Position numbers and translations under genes: made by a program. A DNA stretch of 41,120 bases from Rhizomicrobium sp. (GTDB lineage Bacteria; Pseudomonadota; Alphaproteobacteria; Micropepsales; Micropepsaceae): the NCBI GenBank assembly GCA_025451875.1, contig JANWJQ010000154.1:1-41120 (forward strand). The letters run 5' to 3'. The notes under the pieces were generated by a model. The model was not told where the DNA came from, did not search any database, and saw only the letters and a list, made by a program, of their open reading frames with translations. Of this stretch, positions 36,024-41,120 are shown piece after piece (within the stretch, counting starts at the first letter, position 1; every line of letters begins with the position of its first letter).

Positions 36024-38408
36024 TTGCGCGACATTCTGAAGGAACTGGAACGGAAGATTCTCTGGCTTTCCGCCTGGACGATTCACAACGCCAATCACCT
36101 GCGCGCCGAAGAGGATGTGGTAAAGGTCGGCGGGCATCAGGCATCCAGCGCGTCGATGAACGCGATCCTCACGGCGCTCTATTTCGCGGTGCTGAAACCG
36201 GAAGACCGCGTGGCGGTGAAGCCGCATGCCTCGCCGGTGTTCCATGCCATACAATATCTGATGGGACTTCAGACGCGCGAGAAGCTGGAGGCCTTCCGCG
36301 CGTTCGGCGGTGCGCAGAGCTATCCCTCGCGCACCAAGGATGTGGACGACGTGGATATCTCCACCGGCTCGGTCGGCCTCGGGGTGGCGATGACGGCGTT
36401 TGCCTCGCTGACGCAAGATTATCTCGCAGCGAAGAATTTGATCGATGCGGACAAGCTTGGCCGCTTCATCGCCCTCGTCGGCGATGCGGAGATGGACGAA
36501 GGCAACATCTTCGAATGCCTGCTCGAAGGCTACAAACATTCGCTGCGCAATACCTGGTGGATCATCGATTACAACCGCCAGAGCCTGGACGGTGTGATCC
36601 GCGAAGGGTTGAAGCCGAAATTCGAAAGCGTGTTCCGCGCCTGCGGCTGGGATGTCGTCACGCTGAAATACGGCCGCATGATGGAAGCGGCCTTCGCGCG
36701 GCCCGGCGGCGAACAGCTGCGCGACTGGATCGACAATGCGCCGAACGATCTCTATTCCGCCCTCACCTTCCAGGGCGGCAAGGCATGGCGCGCGCGGCTG
36801 CATGCGGATCTCGATCGCCAGTCGCCTGCGGGACGGCTGATCGACTCTTATGACGACGCGCAGTTGTCGGCGCTGATGTGCAATCTCGGCGGGCATGACA
36901 TCGATCTGCTGGTCGAGACGTTCAATTCCATCGATCACGACCGGCCTGTCTGCTTCATCGCCTACACCATCAAGGGCATGGGCCTGCCGCTCGCCGGCCA
37001 CAAGGACAATCACTCCGGCTTGATGACGCCCAAACAGATGGAAGAATTCCGCGCCAACATGAAAGTGCGCGAAGGCCATGAATGGGATTTGTTCGAAGGA
37101 CTGGAGCATAGCAAAGCAGAGTTCCGCGCCTTTCTCGACTCCGTGCCGTTCTATGCCAAAGGCCGCCGCCGCTTCGAGGCTTCTTATATAGAACCGCCGA
37201 AAGAACTGCCGCTGCCCACCGCGGAGGAAATGTCCACGCAGGAAGGCTTTGGCCGCATCCTGTTCGATCTGGCGCGCGAGCAGACGGAGTTCGCATCCCG
37301 CGTGGTGACGACATCGCCGGATGTGACCGTCTCCACCAATATGGGCGGCTGGGTGAACCGGCGCGGTGTGTTCGACCGGAGCGAAGGCGCGGACCGGTTC
37401 AAGGAAGAAAAGATCGCTTCCACCTATCGCTGGACCCAGGGACCATCGGGCCAGCATCTGGAACTGGGCATCGCGGAGAACAATCTCTTCATCGCGCTGG
37501 CGGCGCTGGGACTGTCGCATTCGCTGTTCGGCCAACGCCTCATTCCCATCGGCACGCTTTACGATCCCTTCATCGCGCGCGGCCTCGATGCACTGAACTA
37601 CGCTTGCTATCAAAATGCGCGTTTCATTCTGGTGGCGACGCCGAGCGGCATCACGCTGGCGCCGGAAGGCGGCGCGCACCAATCCATCGGCACGCCGCTG
37701 ATCGGCATGGCGCAGGATGGCTTGGCGAGTTTCGAGCCGGCTTTCGTGGACGAACTCACCGAGATCCTGCGCTGGTCGTTCGACTATGTGCAGCGCACCG
37801 GCAAGGACGAGAAATCCGCCGGTTGGCTGCGCGACGAGACGGGCGGCTCGGTCTATCTGCGCCTCTCCACCATGCCGCTGGAACAGCCCAAGCGCGTGCT
37901 GGACAGCGCGCTGAAGCAGCACATCATTGATGGCGCGTATTGGTTGCGCCCGCCGGGACCGAATTGCGAAATCTGCATCGCCTATCAGGGCGTCGTCGCG
38001 CCGGAAGCGATCAAGGCGGCAGGGTTTCTCGCCGAAGACCGCAACGATGTGGCGGTGTTGGCTGTGACATCGGCGGATCGCTTGAATGCCGGTTGGCAAG
38101 CAGCCTCGCGAGCGCGCCGCGCCGGCGATCGCAGCGCGCAATCGCATATCGAAAGCCTGCTCGCAGACCTGCCCGCCTTCAGCGGCATCGTGACCGTTAT
38201 CGACGGCCATCCCGCGACGTTGTCCTGGCTGGGCGCCGTGCATGGGCATCGCGTCGCATCGCTCGGCGTCGAGCATTTCGGCCAGTCCGGCCGCATCGCG
38301 CAGCTCTATGAGTATTACGGCCTCGACGCCGCCGCGATTTTGCACGCCGCCGGATCGCTCGTGCAGGGACGGCCTATCCGCTATCTGAAACTGGCATCCA
38401 AAAACTAA
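36024..38408 (+). CDS. AceE-like TPP-dependent enzyme (homodimeric PDH E1 / transketolase family)
   Basis: The 794-residue protein resembles homodimeric pyruvate dehydrogenase E1 (AceE, about 887 residues) but is shorter and has no E2 or E3 gene nearby. The N-terminal part has GGHQASSASMNAILTALYF (36-54), KPHASPVFHAIQYLMGLQTR (66-85) and the TPP motif GDAEMDEGN...N (153-184). The middle transketolase pyrimidine domain has HLELGIAENNLFIALAALGL, and the last domain is transketolase C-terminal-like. The frame starts at a TTG, 36024, with AAAAGG seven bases before it; the ATG at 35992 is out of frame. It may decarboxylate a 2-oxo acid or transfer an acyl group; the substrate is open. SDR and cupin genes follow in one operon. 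Confidence 0.9.
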   Translation: MRDILKELERKILWLSAWTIHNANHLRAEEDVVKVGGHQASSASMNAILTALYFAVLKPEDRVAVKPHASPVFHAIQYLMGLQTREKLEAFRAFGGAQSYPSRTKDVDDVDISTGSVGLGVAMTAFASLTQDYLAAKNLIDADKLGRFIALVGDAEMDEGNIFECLLEGYKHSLRNTWWIIDYNRQSLDGVIREGLKPKFESVFRACGWDVVTLKYGRMMEAAFARPGGEQLRDWIDNAPNDLYSALTFQGGKAWRARLHADLDRQSPAGRLIDSYDDAQLSALMCNLGGHDIDLLVETFNSIDHDRPVCFIAYTIKGMGLPLAGHKDNHSGLMTPKQMEEFRANMKVREGHEWDLFEGLEHSKAEFRAFLDSVPFYAKGRRRFEASYIEPPKELPLPTAEEMSTQEGFGRILFDLAREQTEFASRVVTTSPDVTVSTNMGGWVNRRGVFDRSEGADRFKEEKIASTYRWTQGPSGQHLELGIAENNLFIALAALGLSHSLFGQRLIPIGTLYDPFIARGLDALNYACYQNARFILVATPSGITLAPEGGAHQSIGTPLIGMAQDGLASFEPAFVDELTEILRWSFDYVQRTGKDEKSAGWLRDETGGSVYLRLSTMPLEQPKRVLDSALKQHIIDGAYWLRPPGPNCEICIAYQGVVAPEAIKAAGFLAEDRNDVAVLAVTSADRLNAGWQAASRARRAGDRSAQSHIESLLADLPAFSGIVTVIDGHPATLSWLGAVHGHRVASLGVEHFGQSGRIAQLYEYYGLDAAAILHAAGSLVQGRPIRYLKLASKN

Positions 38409-38420
38409 AGGGAGGGAATT

Positions 38421-39206
38421 ATGGGAAGGCTTCAAGGACGCGGTGCTATCGTCACCGGCGCGGGCAGCGGTATCGGGCGGGCGACGTCCAAGCTGTTCGC
38501 CGCGGAAGGCGCGAGCGTCTTGTGCTTCGACAAGACGGACGGCGTGAACGAGACCGTCGATGCGATCAAGAAAGCCGGCGGCAAGGCGATTGCCATGCAG
38601 GCCGATGCATCGAGCGAAGCCGATGTGTCCAAGGCCGTCGATACCGCGGTGAAGGAATTCGGCAAGCTGGATGCGATTTACGCGAACGCCGGCATTTCGG
38701 GGGGCGGCGATCCGCCGTTCTTCGAGCTGACCGCCGATCACTGGCGCAAGATCCTCGATGTGAACCTGATCGGCGTGTTCCTTGCGATCAAACATGCCTC
38801 GCGCGTGATGGTGCCGAACAAGAAAGGATCGATCATCTGCACCGCCTCGGTCGCAGGCATCCGCTCGGGCGCAGGCCCCGGTCCCTACAGCGCCAGCAAG
38901 GCGGGCGTGATCAATCTCGTCACCACGGCGGCGAACTTTCTCTATGGCACGGGCGTGCGCGTGAACGCGATCTGCCCCGGCATCATCGAAACCGGCATGA
39001 CCAAGCCCATCTTCGACCGCGCACGCGAACGCGGCACGGACAGCAAGATCGGCCAGCTCAATCCGCTGAAGCGCTACGGCCATCCGGAAGAAATCGCGGG
39101 CGCGGCGCTTTTCCTCGCCAGCGACGATGCTTCCTATGTGAACGGACACGCGCTGCCAGTGGATGGTGGCCTGTCGTCGTCGCTGCCGGTAACGGGGAGA
39201 AGCTGA
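38421..39206 (+). CDS. Short-chain dehydrogenase/reductase
   Basis: The 261-residue classical SDR has the NAD(P) motif TGAGSGIG (12-19), NAGIS (89-93), the catalytic Ser143, Tyr156 and Lys160 (YSASK) and the PG motif [10 protein letters not shown]. Asp37 after the second strand (LCFDKTD) suggests NAD(H). GGGAGGG lies seven bases before the ATG, 12 bases after the stop of the TPP-enzyme gene. It probably reduces or oxidises the product of that enzyme; the substrate is not known. Confidence 0.92.
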   Translation: MGRLQGRGAIVTGAGSGIGRATSKLFAAEGASVLCFDKTDGVNETVDAIKKAGGKAIAMQADASSEADVSKAVDTAVKEFGKLDAIYANAGISGGGDPPFFELTADHWRKILDVNLIGVFLAIKHASRVMVPNKKGSIICTASVAGIRSGAGPGPYSASKAGVINLVTTAANFLYGTGVRVNAICPGIIETGMTKPIFDRARERGTDSKIGQLNPLKRYGHPEEIAGAALFLASDDASYVNGHALPVDGGLSSSLPVTGRS

Positions 39207-39625
39207 TGCGCGCACTGGCGATTGCGGGTGCAGTGCTGCTTGGCGGGACTTCGCTCGTGCAAGCCGCGGATGCGGCGAAGATCAGCGTCGCGCCGCTATC
39301 GCGCACCGACACGACGATCACCGGCGAGAAGATCGTCGTTCCGCCGAACCCGGACGTGGTGACATCCATTGCCACCTTCCCGCCCGGCGCGGAATTGCCG
39401 GTGCACAAGCATCCTTATCCGCATTACGTCTACGTGCTGGAAGGAACGTTGACGGTATTCAATACCGACACCGGCAAGAGTTTCACGGTGAAGAAAGGCG
39501 ATTTCATCGTGGAGACGAACGCCAACTGGCATTATGGCAAAAACGAAGGCGCCGTGCCGGTGAAGCTGCTCGTGATCGATCAGCTGCCGGCGGGCGTGAA
39601 GACGAATATGGACGTGAAAAAATAA
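39206..39625 (+). CDS. Secreted cupin-domain protein
   Basis: The 139-residue protein has a signal peptide (cleavage near residue 20, SLVQA-AD) and one cupin_2 barrel: FPPGAELPVHKHPYPHYVYV (58-77) with metal-type His67, His69, His73 and Glu79, and a last His109 in NANWHYG. It starts in TGATG, sharing one base with the SDR stop, so translation is coupled. Role unknown; small secreted cupins can bind metals or sugars or act as dioxygenases. Confidence 0.88.
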   Translation: MRALAIAGAVLLGGTSLVQAADAAKISVAPLSRTDTTITGEKIVVPPNPDVVTSIATFPPGAELPVHKHPYPHYVYVLEGTLTVFNTDTGKSFTVKKGDFIVETNANWHYGKNEGAVPVKLLVIDQLPAGVKTNMDVKK

Positions 39626-39628
39626 ACT

Positions 39629-39735
39629 GTCATCGCCCGATCCTGAGCTTTTCGCGAGGGATCCGGGCGACCCAATTTTCTTTCGGCAAAGATGGGTCAC
39701 CCGGATCGCGCAAGAACGCGCTACCGGGTGATGAC
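39629..39735. repeat. Palindromic intergenic element between convergent genes
   Basis: An outer inverted repeat GTCATCGCCCG (39629-39639) and CGGGTGATGAC (39725-39735) pairs over 10 of 11 bases; an inner one, GATCCGGGCGACCCA (39660-39674) and TGGGTCACCCGGATC (39693-39707), pairs over 14 of 15. It fills the gap between the cupin gene and the convergent acyl-CoA dehydrogenase gene, starting 3 bases after the cupin stop, and may serve as a two-way terminator. There is no T-run. Confidence 0.8.
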
Positions 39736-39742
39736 ATTTGGG

Positions 39743-40876
39743 TTAGTAGCCCATCAATCTGGCGTAACGATCCCGATGGAACGATGCACTGCCATAAGTC
39801 GCTTCCGCCGCGCGGGCGCGTTTCAGATAAAGCCCGGAATCATGCGCGTCGGTCATGCCGATGCCGCCATGCATCTGCACCATTTCATTCGACACCAGAT
39901 GCGCCAGTTCGTTCACCTTTGCCTTCGCCAATGAGCAGAGCGCCGGGATGTCGTTGGCGTTCTTGTCGATCGCGGTGAGCGCGGCTTCGACGCAGGAGCG
40001 CGTCAGCTCCAGATCGGTGAACATCTTGGCGGCGCGGTGCTGCAGCGCCTGGAACGTGCCGATCACCTGGCCGAACTGCACGCGGGTTTTCAAATAATCC
40101 AGCGTGACCTCGAATTCCTGCGTTGCGGCGCCCAGCATTTCGGCAGCCAGCGCTGCGCGGGCGCGATCGAGCGTGGCGTCAAGAACATCAAAGCCGTTGT
40201 CGACAGAGCCGAGAACGGCGCTGCCCGGCACTTCGACGCCATTGAACTCCAAATTGGCGACACCGCGGCTATCCACGCTCTTGAGCTTGGTGCGCTTCAA
40301 CCCGCTCGCGTTACCGGGCACGAGGAACAGCGTGATGCCGTTCTTCTCACTCGCCTTGCCGGAGGTGCGCGCCGCGACGACCAGCACATCCGCGGCGCCG
40401 CCATCCTGCACGAACACTTTCTTGCCGTTCAGCGTGTAACCGCCGCCGGTCTTCTTGGCTTCCAGCGTCATGCTCTCCGGCGCGTGGTGCGATTTCTCGT
40501 CCACCGCCAGCGCGGCGATGGCTTTGCCTTCCGCGATCTTCGGCAGCCATTCCTGCTTCTGCGCGGCGTTACCCGCGAGCAGCAACGCCGAGGTCGCGGC
40601 GGCTGTGGAAAGCAGCGGCGACGCGGTCAGCGTACGGCCCATTTCTTCCAGCACCAGGCCGAGCGTGAGATAGCCAAGGCCCGAGCCGCCGAATTCTTCC
40701 GGGATGATGATGCCGGTCCAGCCCATTTCGGCGATTTCCTTCCACGCCGATTTGTCGAAACCGTCTTCATTGCCGCTGTCGCGCATCTTGCGGAAGGCGG
40801 TGACGGGCGATTTCTCGCTGACCCAGCTCTTGGCCGCGTCGCGCAGCATGGATTGTTCTTCGGTTAGCACGGCCAT
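39743..40876 (-). CDS. Acyl-CoA dehydrogenase family subunit
   Basis: The 377-residue FAD-dependent protein shows the N-terminal helical domain, the beta domain (LNGKKVFVQDGGAADVLVVA, then FLVPGNASGLKR) and the C-terminal helices with RVQFGQVIGTFQALQHRAAK and QMHGGIGMTDAHDSGLYLKR. The usual catalytic Glu near the end (as in short- and medium-chain enzymes) is not obvious, a pattern seen in the non-catalytic or half-site subunit of heteromeric acyl-CoA dehydrogenases. It is paired with the enzyme at the right edge. Start ATG 40876 has GGAAG seven bases upstream; a 12-codon longer frame exists upstream. Confidence 0.9.
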   Translation of the reverse strand: MAVLTEEQSMLRDAAKSWVSEKSPVTAFRKMRDSGNEDGFDKSAWKEIAEMGWTGIIIPEEFGGSGLGYLTLGLVLEEMGRTLTASPLLSTAAATSALLLAGNAAQKQEWLPKIAEGKAIAALAVDEKSHHAPESMTLEAKKTGGGYTLNGKKVFVQDGGAADVLVVAARTSGKASEKNGITLFLVPGNASGLKRTKLKSVDSRGVANLEFNGVEVPGSAVLGSVDNGFDVLDATLDRARAALAAEMLGAATQEFEVTLDYLKTRVQFGQVIGTFQALQHRAAKMFTDLELTRSCVEAALTAIDKNANDIPALCSLAKAKVNELAHLVSNEMVQMHGGIGMTDAHDSGLYLKRARAAEATYGSASFHRDRYARLMGY

Positions 40877-40906
40877 GTTCGTTCTTCCGAGTGGTGAAGA
40901 GGATGG

Positions 40907-40958
40907 AGGCAATAGGCAGTAGGCAGTCGATTGCCTATTGCCTACCGCCTACTGCCTC
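40907..40958. repeat. Heptamer-based inverted repeat between the two acyl-CoA dehydrogenase genes
   Basis: Three direct heptamers (AGGCAAT, AGGCAGT, AGGCAGT; 40907-40927), a 3-base loop (CGA), then four inverted heptamers (TTGCCTA, TTGCCTA, CCGCCTA, CTGCCTC; 40931-40958). The element directly abuts the stop codon (40959-40961) of the upstream minus-strand gene. Confidence 0.85.
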
Positions 40959-41120
40959 TTATTGATGATCCAATAGTCCAAGAATTCTCTTCGCGATGAT
41001 GTTGTTCTGGATTTCGGCGGTGCCGCCATAGATCGTGACGGCCTTGCCACCGAGCCAGGCGCGGGTGGATTCGATTTCCTCTTTGGTGAAGCCTTCGCCT
41101 TCCCAGCCCAGGCCCTGCGC
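40959..41120 (-). CDS. Acyl-CoA dehydrogenase family subunit (C-terminal 53 residues only)
   Basis: The visible part is the C-terminal helix region: FTKEEIESTRAWLGGKAVTI, then YGGTAEIQNNIIAKRILGLL and a stop. The GGTAEIQNNIIAKRILG block is the signature end of acyl-CoA dehydrogenases, with the FAD-adenine-contact region of the partner subunit. The gene continues beyond the right edge. It lies upstream of the subunit at 40876 on the same strand, with an 82-base gap holding the heptamer repeat, so both probably form a heteromeric enzyme. Confidence 0.9.
   Translation of the reverse strand, partial: AQGLGWEGEGFTKEEIESTRAWLGGKAVTIYGGTAEIQNNIIAKRILGLLDHQ

Noticed and set aside
36003-39215. Minus-strand open frame of 1070 codons opposite the AceE-like and SDR genes
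   Set aside because: It is Arg/Ala/His-rich with no domain, and the plus strand holds two clear enzyme families over the same bases; long antisense frames are expected at this GC content.
1-41120. CRISPR array, tRNA genes, transposase or phage genes
   Set aside because: None was recognised on either strand; all repeats seen are single palindromes or the seven-unit heptamer element.

Overview
The window is about 41 kb of high-GC (roughly 62 percent by eye), densely coded chromosome from an alphaproteobacterium. The gene content points to a free-living, Caulobacter-, Rhizomicrobium- or Rhizobiales-like organism: an ECF sigma factor paired with an NrsF-type (DUF1109) anti-sigma factor, a short PAS_5-family protein, an MlaE with a fused STAS domain, many exported hydrolases, and GC-rich palindromes between genes. 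No tRNA, rRNA, phage, insertion sequence, CRISPR array or antimicrobial cassette was recognised. The genus cannot be fixed from this window.

Left part (1-15134). The minus strand carries an MdtAB-like RND efflux operon that runs off the left edge; its adaptor has an unusual Cys-rich, Gly/His-rich tail. Next, a polytopic membrane protein is divergent from a 1144-residue single-chain protein (GH18-like domain, NodB deacetylase, GT2 synthase), which looks like a cell-surface aminoglycan factory. After it come a secreted MetX-like alpha/beta hydrolase and, convergent with it, a ParA-type ATPase coupled to a ribbon-helix-helix protein. A plus-strand set follows: an AhpD-like CxxC protein, an isocitrate lyase/PEP mutase-family enzyme and an exported DUF885 metallopeptidase-like protein.

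Middle (15135-24488). A 640-base gene-free stretch holds a good terminator and a palindromic repeat. A minus-strand string then encodes a nitronate-monooxygenase-like flavoprotein, an alpha/beta hydrolase and a Cys/Met-metabolism PLP enzyme; near-identical palindromic elements fill both gaps between them, each starting 1 base after a stop codon. Further right are a PAS_5 protein, the sigF-nrsF pair and a four-gene MlaEFD-plus-lipoprotein transporter operon (inner membrane and periplasm, lipid trafficking).

Right part (24549-41120). A histidine-utilisation cluster (hutF facing away from hutI-hutG-hutU) encodes every step from urocanate to glutamate and formate; hutH is not in the window. It is followed by two paralogous single-span proteins on either side of a secreted DUF4440-like protein. 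A minus-strand operon for reverse transsulfuration (cystathionine beta-synthase, then cystathionine gamma-lyase) ends in a secreted toroid protein. Divergent from it is an operon of a stand-alone AceE-like TPP enzyme, an SDR dehydrogenase and a secreted cupin. The right edge carries two acyl-CoA dehydrogenase subunits (one cut off) separated by a heptamer-based inverted repeat.

Most of the window is catabolic, transport and envelope genes with recognisable families. The parts least explained are the ParA/RHH pair, the paralog-DUF4440-paralog locus, the Cys-tailed RND adaptor, the synthase-deacetylase-hydrolase fusion, and the family of palindromes attached to stop codons.
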